From assembly GCA_965205785.1 (NCBI GenBank), contig OZ242188.1, positions 1,302,001 to 1,366,000 on the forward strand: a stretch of DNA of 64,000 nt, in the 5' to 3' direction. Each line of letters opens with the position of its first letter. The stretch's first letter is position 1. The stretch is from BJGV01 sp965205785 (GTDB lineage: Bacteria > Pseudomonadota > Gammaproteobacteria > Burkholderiales > Nitrosomonadaceae). The notes beneath the pieces were generated by a model. That model saw nothing but the letters and a program-made list of their open reading frames with translations, made no database searches and had not been told where the DNA came from. The position numbers and the translations under genes are program-made. Shown here one piece after another: positions 37,497 through 46,496 of this stretch.

Positions 37497-37643
37497 TAGA
37501 AATACGAAACTATTTTTGGTTATTAATTAATGCAAACCCAAAATCTGGGATTGCTTTGTGATTTTAATCACAGAATTAATTTGTTAGCTAGAATAAGGTT
37601 AGCGAGTAAGGGATTTCCATGCTCATATATTTCTGATATGTAA

Positions 37644-38462
37644 GTGATAATGCGTGGTTGTAATAATAACGATTCTAAGAACCTAAAATGGAATATACGG
37701 GAAGTTATCTCAGGTAGGGGTTTTATGTTGTACAAAAAGAAAAATGATCCAAAAGTATTAGCAGCAATTGTATGGCGGTCTAGAGGTGAGTTGGACCCCC
37801 TAGAATGGCCTAGGCCAAATTGGATGATTTGGAGGCAAAGGAATAAAATTGAATTGTGGGAAGCAGCTTTTCTTTGTTTCGATATTGATCCACACAAACG
37901 TAATTATAAAGATATAGATCATTTTGATTTACACACCATAGAGATTGGTGTTTGTTTATCGCAACTTAAAAAAGATCTTTTCCTGAAAGAATTCTTCAGC
38001 ACTCCTTATACTCATGCTCAAGGGATAGTTTCTACATTCGATTTAGTGAAAGTATCAGAATTAGCGGTATGGGCTATTGATCGTGGTTATGGTATTCCAA
38101 GAGAATTAGCAGAACTTGTTAAGAAACAAGATTCAGACACTGCAATTTATTGTAAAGAGCAAGTTATAAATTCAAGTCCAAATAGGACGAAGATGAAAGC
38201 TTCCATAAATCGTACATTTCTGAATGACTGTATTGCTAATGGCATATCTCCGAATATTGACTCTATATGGAAATATATTATTGAAAATGCAGGTAAGCAA
38301 AATTTCTTATTTGTATCTGCTAATAAGAAATATGCGATAACTGTATATGAACAGAAAGTACAAAGAAAAAATCTGGCGCGCCAATTAAAGCGGATAATAA
38401 ATAAACTTAAACTTAAAATGATGGCTCAGAGAATAATAGATAATTCACAATTTCTAATTTAA
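37644..38462 (+). CDS. Hypothetical protein with WEAAFLCFDIDP motif
   Basis: A soluble protein of up to 272 residues. The segment NKIELWEAAFLCFDIDPHKR resembles a motif of uncharacterised betaproteobacterial proteins, followed by helical DNA-binding-like or adaptor-like sequence and a lysine-rich tail. The start is unclear. ATG 37725, preceded by AGGGG, is an alternative that gives about 245 residues. No function can be assigned. Confidence 0.6.
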   Translation: MIMRGCNNNDSKNLKWNIREVISGRGFMLYKKKNDPKVLAAIVWRSRGELDPLEWPRPNWMIWRQRNKIELWEAAFLCFDIDPHKRNYKDIDHFDLHTIEIGVCLSQLKKDLFLKEFFSTPYTHAQGIVSTFDLVKVSELAVWAIDRGYGIPRELAELVKKQDSDTAIYCKEQVINSSPNRTKMKASINRTFLNDCIANGISPNIDSIWKYIIENAGKQNFLFVSANKKYAITVYEQKVQRKNLARQLKRIINKLKLKMMAQRIIDNSQFLI

Positions 38463-38699
38463 ATATTCTGTATTTTAAATCCCTTCTCTAGTAATTTCTT
38501 CTGCAGTATCTGTAGTTAGCTTAATTTTCCCATACGATATATAGGCATTTCTTCTCCTAAAACAAGTGGAAAGGGAATCACTAACTAAATCATTAAAAAT
38601 ATATTGACATTCTTTATATTCAACGCGTATTATTCATTAAAAGGACATTAGTATCGTTTTATCTTTAATGTTTATCTTTTCTATATAGAAGAGTAAGTT

Positions 38700-38999
38700 A
38701 TGAACAAATTAAAGTTTAGTATTTTTCTTGTTATGGCAATTTTTTCTATAAATGTCATGGTAGAAGCAAATTATTTAAAAGAAATTCTTTCGGACCCTGA
38801 GAATAGGTGGATGGTTCGTCTCCGGGCAGTGTATCTGCAGATGGATCAAAGATCATACCCAATTCCTAATTTGGGAGTTCCACGTGATGCTATCGAAATT
38901 AAAGATATATTTATTTCAGAGCTAGACATCAGTTTCTTTTTTACCAAGTATATTGCTGCTGAAATATTTATTGTTAACTATAGGAGAAACATACCATGA
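38700..38999 (+). pseudogene. Truncated OmpW-family outer membrane protein
   Basis: The signal peptide (residues 1-23) and first strands of OmpW are clear: WMVRLRAVYLQMDQRSYPIP, then NLGVPRDAIEI and ISFFFTKYIAAEIF. The protein then ends abruptly in about 7 unrelated residues, at a TGA that overlaps the ATG of the CBS gene (ATGA at 38996-38999). Full OmpW has about 200 residues and eight strands, so this is about 40% of the gene. Upstream sequence shared with CBS copy 1 begins near 38974, which marks the junction. Confidence 0.8.
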
Positions 39000-39370
39000 A
39001 TACTGTAAATGAATTATTACAAGATAGAATCCAGGAAGTTGCATATGTTGAACCGGATGTGACTGCTCATGATGCCATGCAGTTGATGGCGGATAAAAAA
39101 ATAGGCGCACTTCTGGTTGAAGAAGAGGGAGAAATGGTTGGCATCATCTCTGAAAGAGACTATCCGGGTAAAGCAAAAGCTCTGAATAAACCCTTACAGG
39201 AAGTTCTTGTAAAAGAGATTATGAGCAGCAATGTGGTACACGTAAGCCCTGATGACACCATCGAGCATTGCATGAAACTGGTTACTAGTAATCATGTACG
39301 TCATTTGCCGGTTCTAAAAGATGGTCAGATACTCGGTATTATTTCGATTGGAGATTTGTCAAAAACATAG
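38996..39370 (+). CDS. CBS-pair protein, copy 2
   Basis: A 124-residue CBS pair, a close paralog of the gene at 26367-26741 with about 15 substitutions. Motifs MADKKIGALLVEEEGEMVGI and VRHLPVLKDGQILGIISIGD are intact. Its upstream TTAAC-N3-AGGAG spacing also matches copy 1, so a short 5' flank was copied together with the gene. Probably an adenine-nucleotide-binding stress sensor. It has landed in and truncated an ompW gene and may use its promoter. Confidence 0.9.
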   Translation: MNTVNELLQDRIQEVAYVEPDVTAHDAMQLMADKKIGALLVEEEGEMVGIISERDYPGKAKALNKPLQEVLVKEIMSSNVVHVSPDDTIEHCMKLVTSNHVRHLPVLKDGQILGIISIGDLSKT

Positions 39371-39562
39371 TTTAAGAGCTGGGGATTACTATTGATTAGC
39401 CTCATATTGCAAATATTTAGAGATTCTATTTGTTATAGCGAGTCTAAACTATCATTTTAATTAAATATTGATTGCCTTAATGAGGAGGATAAATTTAATA
39501 TAGAATGTATAGGTACTGTCTACATGCATATACATAATTATATATAACGATTATTATTTAAA

Positions 39563-40039
39563 ATGATTCTATCCCGGACTTCACAGTATGCTATTCAAGC
39601 ACTTATTTATATGGCCACACAGCCTTCAGGTGTGGCTATTCTCAATCGCACGATTGCTGAGAAATTAGGTGTGTCACCTACCTATCTGGCAAAAATATTA
39701 CAGAATCTATGTAGATTTAATTTACTCTATTCTTTCCGGGGAAATCAAGGTGGCTTTTGTTTGCGAGAAGAAGGTGAAAAAATTAATTTATTACAGATCG
39801 TTCTTGTTACTGAAGGCTCAGGGATAAAAGAAGAATGCGTCTTGGGTTTTAAGGTGTGTAGTGATAAGAAACCTTGTCTAATGCATACGCAATGGTCTCC
39901 TATAAGGAATGAAATCGTAAAGTTATTACAAAATCAGAGTTTAGAGTTTTTAGCTGCTGAAGTACTAAGTGGCAAATATCAGTTATCTGATTTACCCGCA
40001 CTTGCATTGGACAAGAAAAAGCTACGAGCAAGGGCTTAG
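39563..40039 (+). CDS. Rrf2-family iron-sulfur regulator
   Basis: A 158-residue Rrf2 regulator with the typical start MILSRTSQYAIQALIYMA and winged helix (IAEKLGVSPTYLAKILQNL). The presumed cluster ligands C92, C99 and C105 are spaced C-x6-C-x5-C, slightly different from IscR (x5, x5) and NsrR (x4, x5). It probably senses nitric oxide, iron or redox state. NO sensing would suit an ammonia oxidiser, but that is inference. It follows CBS copy 2 by 190 bases. Confidence 0.85.
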   Translation: MILSRTSQYAIQALIYMATQPSGVAILNRTIAEKLGVSPTYLAKILQNLCRFNLLYSFRGNQGGFCLREEGEKINLLQIVLVTEGSGIKEECVLGFKVCSDKKPCLMHTQWSPIRNEIVKLLQNQSLEFLAAEVLSGKYQLSDLPALALDKKKLRARA

Positions 40040-40106
40040 ATTCTGTGAAACGGATATAGCCGGTAACCATTGCTTACTCAATTTTGGTACTTTGAAATTA
40101 GTTTCT

Positions 40107-40328
40107 TTAGTCCGCAAATGCTATGTTTCTGAATTCATCTGAAACGTAGCCTTCTACTTTCGATAGGTGCCATTTTCTTTGCTGCTCTCTAAAGGCATGC
40201 CTGCTCTTAATTATTTGATTTCTTTGGATATTTGATGGAACTTCCGAACTGTCACTATTAATATTCTTGTTTACACCCCAAAGAGAATCGGACTTATCCT
40301 CACTTGGTGTATAGAGCTTATTTGACAC
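40107..40328 (-). CDS. Small hydrophilic protein, 73 aa
   Basis: It starts at GTG 40328 directly after AAAGGAGGAGAT, a strong ribosome site. The overlapping ATG one base earlier leads to a short frame. The peptide is polar and probably disordered in its first half (SEDKSDSLWGVNKNINSDSS). Function unknown. It is convergent with the Rrf2 gene. Confidence 0.6.
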   Translation of the reverse strand: MSNKLYTPSEDKSDSLWGVNKNINSDSSEVPSNIQRNQIIKSRHAFREQQRKWHLSKVEGYVSDEFRNIAFAD

Positions 40329-40677
40329 ATCTCCTCCTTTAATTCTGATTCCAGAAACATAATTGTTATTAAGCTAATGTTTCATCCATGTGAAACATCA
40401 GTCTACTAATGTGAGTGTATAAAGTATAGAAAGTTCATATTGAAACTATTTATTCATCAAACTTGAATAATACTTAAATCACATCAGGATTGAAATCTAA
40501 TGTGTATATAGTGTGTTACCTAAGATTAAATACAACAATAATAAGGTTATTTAGCTCGCAAACAAAAGTTAGATAATTTTATAACCTAGGAGGAAATTTT
40601 ATTAGTTGAAGCAGAAAGTTGAAACAGAATATAGATTGTTAGAACTGGTTCTATTCTGTTTTGGGAAGGATATGTAT
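40329..40677. other. Intergenic stretch
   Basis: A TTG-initiated plus-strand frame starts at 40606, with AGGAGGAA upstream at poor spacing. It runs across the opposite gene, and I do not accept it. No other structure was seen. Confidence 0.35.
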
Positions 40678-40962
40678 TTAATCGTCTTCTCGATCAAGGA
40701 CTATTGGTGCATTGGTGGCATATGGATTATTCGGGCTGTCATTACTTTGGGAATTTCCATATTTTCCATGCGGGTTGTTGATACTATCTTCAGAGTCTTT
40801 TGATCCATAACGTCCATGTGGGTTACTAACCGAGTCAGGATCATTCTGGTTTGTACTTAGATTGCCAAGATACTTGCCTGTTTTTTGGTCTATGAGTATT
40901 GGTGGCGCTGCATTCGCTACAGCAGCCATAACTAGAGAAATAAGCATTATCATTTTTTTCAT
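40678..40962 (-). CDS. Secreted protein with NPHGxYG repeats
   Basis: 94 residues from the ATG at 40962, which has GGAGGG eight bases upstream; the longer frame from 41013 adds an implausible leader before the signal peptide. A signal peptide (about residues 1-19, cleaved after ANAA) precedes a short mature part. It has a GKYLGNLSTN segment and then two copies of S-x-x-NPHG-[RK]-YG and a third degenerate NNPYA. Similar small repeat proteins occur in nitrifiers. Function unknown. Confidence 0.65.
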   Translation of the reverse strand: MKKMIMLISLVMAAVANAAPPILIDQKTGKYLGNLSTNQNDPDSVSNPHGRYGSKDSEDSINNPHGKYGNSQSNDSPNNPYATNAPIVLDREDD

Positions 40963-41069
40963 ACTATCCCTCCAAAAATTGAAAAAGGAAAATATCTCAT
41001 TGCTTACAATCATAAATCGAATATTTTTATAGTCAACATTTTATACCCTTAATAACAGTATTATTCTTT

Positions 41070-41089
41070 AATGTAAATAATTCTCATCT
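41070..41089. promoter_or_regulatory. Fur-box-like site 1
   Basis: AATGTAAATAATTCTCATCT resembles the natural Fur box AATGAGAATAATTCTCATT. It lies about 170 bases upstream of the TonB-dependent receptor. Confidence 0.45.
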
Positions 41090-41190
41090 AAAATTGACTA
41101 TTTAATTTATCGAAGTATCTTGTAGTTTTATCTATTTATTCTTTATATATTTATAGTTATACTATCCAAAAGTTACTTTGCAAAACGAAC

Positions 41191-41205
41191 TGAGAATAAG
41201 TCTCA
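41191..41205. promoter_or_regulatory. Fur-box-like site 2
   Basis: TGAGA-ATAAG-TCTCA is an inverted repeat of Fur type, 50 bases before the receptor start. Sites 1 and 2 share the downstream TCTCATCTAAA extension. Confidence 0.5.
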
Positions 41206-41255
41206 TCTAAATTAGACTAATTTTTAATCTATAAATTAACTCTCGATTTTGTTTA

Positions 41256-43358
41256 ATGAACTCTCTGGTAGACAGGCTATTTTCATTTATTTCTTTATTA
41301 GTCTTCTACATATTGATTCTATTTTCAGTACAGATACAAGCAGGTGGCATACCAACTCTTGATCCGGTTGAGATAACTGCTAGATCCGATAATCTTATCG
41401 GTACTGCAACCAGTTCAAGTGAGGGGGCTGTTACAAAGATACAGCTTGACACTAGACCAATATTTCGTCCTGGTGAAGTACTTGAATTTGTTCCTGGTTT
41501 AATAGTTACTCAACACTCTTCAAATGGAAAAGCAAATCAGTTTTTTCTGCGTGGATTTAATCTAGATCATGGCACTGATTTCTTGACAACAGTCGGGGGT
41601 ATGCAGGTTAACCAACGCAGTCATGTACATGGTCAAGGATATACTGATTTAAATTTTCTAATACCAGAACTGCTAGGAAATGTACGCTACAAGAAAGGCC
41701 CCTATTCTGCTGAAGAAGGTGATTTTTCCTCAGCAGGTGCAGCATATTTAGACTATGTTCGTATATTACCCAAAACCATAGCTGAATATACTATAGGGCG
41801 ATTTGGTTACCACAGTGTTCTTCTTGCAGGCTCAACAAAAATTAGCAATGGAAACCTTTTGTTTGGTCTAAAACTCAAAAAATATGATGGGCCGTGGGAC
41901 GTAAAACAGAATTTTCGTAATTTTAGTCTTGTTACTCGTTATAGTAAGGGGGTGCCTGACAATGGTTTTGAGGTTACTGTTATGGCATATAAAGCTGATG
42001 GTCATGCAACAAACCAGGTTGCCCAACGAGCTATAGATAGTGGGGCTATTGGGCGTTTTGGTTCGCTAAACTCAAGTGATAGTATAAGCACGTCACGTTA
42101 TAGCCTATCGAGTCAATGGGCACGTAAGAGTGAATTAAGTGTAACTCGTGCAAATGCTTACTATGTCCGTTCTGAGCTTGAATTAAACTCTGATTTTACC
42201 TATTTTCTTGATTTTCCTACGTCAGGCGATCAAATTCAGCAAAAGGAAGATAGGAATACATGGGGTTTTAATAGTAGCCACTCATGGTTTGGAAATTTTA
42301 GTAATCATGAGATGGAAAATACAATGGGTCTTCAAATGCGTTACGATAACGTTAATCCAATAGGACTTTTTCGTACACTAGGAGGTGTTCCTACAGCCAA
42401 GATTGATTCTAGCGGCAGTCTTCAGCCAGGTATTGTGCGGCGCGATATGTTGAATGAGTATAACGTTTCATTCTATGCCGAGAATCGTATTCAATGGTTA
42501 CCTTGGTTTCGGTCTGTTATTGGAGTACGCAATGATTTTTATCATTTTGATGTAGAGAGCAGCCTTAAGGCTAATTCTGGAAAGAAGAGCGACAACATGG
42601 TAAGTCCAAAACTTGCATTTGTTTTTGGGCCATGGGCTAAAACTGAGTTTTATCTAAATGGAGGAGGAGGATTTCATAGTAACGATGCGCGAGGCATAAC
42701 AACACGAGTTGATCCTAGTGACCCTACTATCGCAACTCAGAGAGTAACACCGTTAGTTCGTACCTGGGGTTATGAGGTTGGTTTTCGTACAGGCATTGTT
42801 CCGGGCTTGCAGACAACAGTATCCATCTGGCAGCTACATGTTGATTCTGAACTGCTATTTGTTGGTGATGTCGGTAGTACGATGGCAAGTCGTCCAAGCT
42901 TGCGAAGAGGCATTGAGTTCACCAATTATTGGAGGCCTGTTAGCTGGATCGTCATCGATGCTGATCTTTCCTTATCTCGTGCCAGGTTCCGCGGCAATGA
43001 TCCTATGGGTAATCATATTCCGGGTTCAATGCAACGTGTTGCATCAGTTGGTATTTCTGTCGATCGTAATAATTGGTTTGGTGGTATACGCATACGCCAT
43101 TTTGGACCCAGGCCATTAATAAAAGATAATTCTCAGGTCGGGTCTAGCTCGACACTAGTAAACTTGCGAGCTGGCTACCGATTTGCAAAATACTTTCAGG
43201 TTTCGATGGATATATTTAATCTAATTGGTAGTAAACCTAATGATATTGAGTATTTCTATGAATCTCAATTACGTGGAGAATCGGCACCTGTTGCGGACAA
43301 ACATATTCATCCAGCTGAGCCTCGTAGTTTCCGTTTTACAGTACGTGTAAGATTCTGA
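41256..43358 (+). CDS. TonB-dependent outer membrane receptor
   Basis: A 700-residue receptor with an N-terminal signal peptide (about residues 1-29), a plug domain (TRPIFRPGEVLEFVPGLIVT, then FFLRGFNLDHGTDF) and a C-terminal beta barrel ending in FRFTVRVRF with the terminal Phe needed for barrel assembly. It should import an iron chelate, haem or another scarce nutrient with TonB energy. Two Fur-like dyads upstream favour iron. Length is typical. No transporter genes follow, so the inner-membrane partner must be elsewhere. Confidence 0.95.
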   Translation: MNSLVDRLFSFISLLVFYILILFSVQIQAGGIPTLDPVEITARSDNLIGTATSSSEGAVTKIQLDTRPIFRPGEVLEFVPGLIVTQHSSNGKANQFFLRGFNLDHGTDFLTTVGGMQVNQRSHVHGQGYTDLNFLIPELLGNVRYKKGPYSAEEGDFSSAGAAYLDYVRILPKTIAEYTIGRFGYHSVLLAGSTKISNGNLLFGLKLKKYDGPWDVKQNFRNFSLVTRYSKGVPDNGFEVTVMAYKADGHATNQVAQRAIDSGAIGRFGSLNSSDSISTSRYSLSSQWARKSELSVTRANAYYVRSELELNSDFTYFLDFPTSGDQIQQKEDRNTWGFNSSHSWFGNFSNHEMENTMGLQMRYDNVNPIGLFRTLGGVPTAKIDSSGSLQPGIVRRDMLNEYNVSFYAENRIQWLPWFRSVIGVRNDFYHFDVESSLKANSGKKSDNMVSPKLAFVFGPWAKTEFYLNGGGGFHSNDARGITTRVDPSDPTIATQRVTPLVRTWGYEVGFRTGIVPGLQTTVSIWQLHVDSELLFVGDVGSTMASRPSLRRGIEFTNYWRPVSWIVIDADLSLSRARFRGNDPMGNHIPGSMQRVASVGISVDRNNWFGGIRIRHFGPRPLIKDNSQVGSSSTLVNLRAGYRFAKYFQVSMDIFNLIGSKPNDIEYFYESQLRGESAPVADKHIHPAEPRSFRFTVRVRF

Positions 43359-43503
43359 CTATTAAAATAACACAAGATTAGTCTAAAATATGGGACGATT
43401 CGGAAGATGTTATCTGAGATTTATACGTCGAAGTATGAGTAATCTATGCTCAACTAGTGGTTTGACCTATTTTATTTATAAGATTCAGGAGGGATAAGGA
43501 AAA

Positions 43504-45201
43504 ATGTGGCAATTTTTAAAGTGGATGTTGTTAAGTCATCTACTTGTATTTGTGTTGTCTTCTCAGGCAATGGCCGATATTTTGTCCGATGCAAAGCTAC
43601 TGGATGCCAAACGCACTTATTTTACGGGAGATTTTGAGAAAACTGAGAAAATAATCCGTCATATGGTGGAGCAAGGAAATGCAGCGGCTCAAAATATTCT
43701 TGGAGTCATGTATTTTAATGGCCAGGGTGTTGAGCAGGATTTTCAGGAGGCTGCAAGGTTATATCTTTTGTCTGCAACACAAGGGAATGCAATTGCACAA
43801 AATAACCTTGGATTATTATATGAGGACGGTCAGGGTGTTATCCAGGACTATCGGGAAGCAGCAAAATGGTACCAATTAGCTGCAGAACAGGGACATGCAT
43901 TTGCACAAAATAATCTTGGTTTATTATACAAACGAGGTAAGGGTGTAGAGCAAGACTACCAGGAGGCTTTAAAATTATATCAACTAGCTGCAGAGCAGAG
44001 TAATGCCAATGCTCAGTATAACCTTGGGTTACAGTACAGCCGGGGACAAGGCGTAAGTCAAGATTATTCACAAGCTGCTAAATGGTACCGTTTGTCTGCA
44101 GAACAAGGGAATGTTTTTGCACAAAATAATCTCGGTTTACTAAATGCAAATGGCCAAGGTGTAATTCAAAATTATCAGGAAGCTGTCAGATGGTATCGTT
44201 TAGCCGCTGAACAAGGATATGCGCTTGCGCAGAATAATCTGAGCATAATGTATTGGCGCGGTAAAGGTGTAACCCAAGACTATGAGGCGGCAGCAAAGTG
44301 GTTTCAGTTAGCTTCTAAACAGGGGAATGCAGACGCACAGTATAACCTTGGTGTGCTATACAGGTTAGGACAAGGTGTAACTCAAGACCATCAGGAAACT
44401 GCAAGGTTATATCGCCTTGCAGCAACACAAGGGAAAGTAATCGCACAAAATAATCTTGGTCTGCTATATGAAGATGGTCAGGGTGTTATCCAGGACTATC
44501 AGGAAGCAGCAAAATGGTATCAATTAGCTGCAGAGAAGGGATACGCATTTGCACAAAATAACCTTGGGTTACTATACAGGCGTGGTAAAGGTGTGGAGCA
44601 AGACTATCAAGAGGCAGAAAAATTATATCGACTAGCTGCAAATCAGAATAATGCTCATGCTCAATACAATCTTGGTTTACTGTACAGGCATGGACAGGGT
44701 GTAAATCAAGATTTCTCAGAGGCTGCTAAATGGTATCGTTTGTCTGCGGAAAAGGGATATGCTCTTGCACAAAACAATCTTGGCTTACTTAGTGCTAATG
44801 GACAAGGAGTGGCTCAGGATTATCAAGAGGCAGCAAAATGGTATCAAATGGCAGTAGATCAAGGAAATGCACTTGCTCAATATAACCTTGGTTTAATGTC
44901 TTTTGATGGCAAAGGGGTAACTCAAGATCATGAAGAAGCAGCAAGATTATATCGACTTGCAGCAGAGCAAGGTTTGGCATCAGCACAATATGCGCTTGGT
45001 TGGATGTATGCAAATGGTAGAGGGGTAGAACAGGACCACGTACGGGCACATATGCGATTTAATCTGGCAGCAAACAAGGGGAATAGTAATGCAGAAAAAT
45101 GGAGAAATTCAATCTCAAAAAAGATGACACCTGAACAAGTTACACAAGCACAAAAGATGGCAAAGGAATGTGAAGAGCAAAACTACAAGAACTGTGATTA
45201 A
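43504..45201 (+). CDS. Sel1-repeat exported protein
   Basis: A 565-residue protein with a signal peptide (about 1-25, SSQAMA) and 13 consecutive 36-residue Sel1 repeats of the pattern AQxNLGLLYxxGxGVxQDYxEAAKWY. Repeats 1-5 and 7-11 match each other in order, so the array grew by duplication of a block of about six repeats. A short non-repeat tail holds two cysteines. Such solenoids bind other proteins in the periplasm or at the surface. GAGGGATAAGG precedes the ATG. Confidence 0.92.
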   Translation: MWQFLKWMLLSHLLVFVLSSQAMADILSDAKLLDAKRTYFTGDFEKTEKIIRHMVEQGNAAAQNILGVMYFNGQGVEQDFQEAARLYLLSATQGNAIAQNNLGLLYEDGQGVIQDYREAAKWYQLAAEQGHAFAQNNLGLLYKRGKGVEQDYQEALKLYQLAAEQSNANAQYNLGLQYSRGQGVSQDYSQAAKWYRLSAEQGNVFAQNNLGLLNANGQGVIQNYQEAVRWYRLAAEQGYALAQNNLSIMYWRGKGVTQDYEAAAKWFQLASKQGNADAQYNLGVLYRLGQGVTQDHQETARLYRLAATQGKVIAQNNLGLLYEDGQGVIQDYQEAAKWYQLAAEKGYAFAQNNLGLLYRRGKGVEQDYQEAEKLYRLAANQNNAHAQYNLGLLYRHGQGVNQDFSEAAKWYRLSAEKGYALAQNNLGLLSANGQGVAQDYQEAAKWYQMAVDQGNALAQYNLGLMSFDGKGVTQDHEEAARLYRLAAEQGLASAQYALGWMYANGRGVEQDHVRAHMRFNLAANKGNSNAEKWRNSISKKMTPEQVTQAQKMAKECEEQNYKNCD

Positions 45202-45346
45202 TATTTTTTTAAAATGGTGGTATCTTATTTCTAATAAATTTTCTATTTATTACTATATTAGATAGTTATAGCATCACATGTGGCTGATTGAGTGACTAAA
45301 AATTACTATCGATAATAAATTACTGTTAAATTTTCCTCCTCCAGTA

Positions 45347-46441
45347 TTGGCAGCAATAGCTGCTGCAATTCTATTTGGAGCCAGTACACCTTTTGCTAAG
45401 CAGTATGTAAGTAGTATGCCGGCTATATTATTGGCAGGTATTCTCTATTTAGGTAGTGGTGTAGGGTTATCAGTATTACGTTTGTTTCGTGATCGTGGTT
45501 GGCATAATCCGGGTCTTACAGCTAACGAATGGCCGTGGCTATTAGGTGCAATTGCTTTTGGTGGAATTATAGGTCCTGTTTTATTGATGTTAGGACTGAT
45601 GTATATGCCTGCAGCATCGGCTTCTTTGCTTCTTAATTTTGAGGGTGTATTTACTGCAATTCTCGCATGGGTTGTGTTCAAAGAGAACGCTGACCAGAAA
45701 ATAGTAATTGGAATGTTGTGTGTTGTAGCAGGCGGAATACTCCTGTCATTTGCACAACAGAATGATAGTTTAGGGACAAATATATTTGGTTCATTATATA
45801 TACTAGCTGCTTGTTTCTGTTGGGCCATTGACAATAACCTAATGCGAAAGGTTTCTGTATCAGACACGCTCTTTACTGCAGGTTTCAGAGGTATAGTTGC
45901 AGCGGTGTTCAATATTGGATGGGCAATATTACTGGGACATATGATACCAATTTGGTCTATAACTGGAAAAGTTATGATTATAGGGTTCCTTGGATATGGA
46001 GTAAGTTTGGTTTTGTTTTTATTGGCTTTACGTGGCCTTGGGGCAGCACGTACAGGAGCATATTTTGGTGTGGCTCCGTTCTTTGGCGCTGCCATTGCAG
46101 TTTTATTTTTTCAGGAAAGCACGTCGGTTTGGTTTTGGAGTGCGGGGTTAATAATGGCTATTGGCTTGTATTTGCACTTAACAGAACAACACGAGCATAT
46201 TCATCGGCACACTGCATTACTTCACACGCATCTCCATGTTCATGATGAACATCATCAGCATACGCATGAGTCATATGATGGTAATCAGCCACATGATCAT
46301 ATTCATGAACATGCAATGCTAGAGCATAGCCATAGACATGTACCAGATATACATCATAGACATACTCACGCTGAAAAAGAGGCTTTAGAGAAAGATGGAA
46401 ATGAAAAGAATCATTCAAATAGTAAGAACCAGACAGAATAA
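45347..46441 (+). CDS. EamA/DMT-family transporter with histidine-rich tail
   Basis: An inner-membrane protein with ten hydrophobic helices in two EamA halves (AAIAAAILFGASTPFAKQ at the start, ILAACFCWAIDNNLMRKV in the second half). The last 85 residues carry about 24 histidines (HEHIHRH, HTHLHVHDEHHQHTH, HSHRHVPDIHHRHTH), probably a cytoplasmic metal-binding or storage tail. The start is uncertain. TTG 45347 has no ribosome site, and the frame is open back to 45296 with family-like sequence (LLNFPPPVLA), so a non-standard CTG/ATT start or a small lesion is possible. Confidence 0.85.
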   Translation: MAAIAAAILFGASTPFAKQYVSSMPAILLAGILYLGSGVGLSVLRLFRDRGWHNPGLTANEWPWLLGAIAFGGIIGPVLLMLGLMYMPAASASLLLNFEGVFTAILAWVVFKENADQKIVIGMLCVVAGGILLSFAQQNDSLGTNIFGSLYILAACFCWAIDNNLMRKVSVSDTLFTAGFRGIVAAVFNIGWAILLGHMIPIWSITGKVMIIGFLGYGVSLVLFLLALRGLGAARTGAYFGVAPFFGAAIAVLFFQESTSVWFWSAGLIMAIGLYLHLTEQHEHIHRHTALLHTHLHVHDEHHQHTHESYDGNQPHDHIHEHAMLEHSHRHVPDIHHRHTHAEKEALEKDGNEKNHSNSKNQTE

Positions 46442-46496
46442 ATTTTGTTTGGGAATAATCACTGTTTATTTTAGTAGTATTGGTTTTAAACTTTAG

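Noticed and set aside
40606..40803. TTG-initiated frame preceded by AGGAGGAA
   Set aside because: Ribosome-site spacing is too long, and the frame runs antisense through the secreted NPHGxYG-repeat gene, which has a signal peptide and a better start.
43838..45049. Antisense frames across the Sel1-repeat gene
   Set aside because: They repeat with the same period as the Sel1 codons and so are products of the repeat array.
43504..45201. Regular repeats considered as a CRISPR array
   Set aside because: The period is about 108 bases, in frame, and encodes Sel1 repeats. There is no spacer structure and no cas gene in the window.
46158..46418. His/Tyr-rich antisense frame over the histidine tail
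   Set aside because: CAT/CAC codons read backwards give ATG/GTG, so starts and open frames arise automatically.
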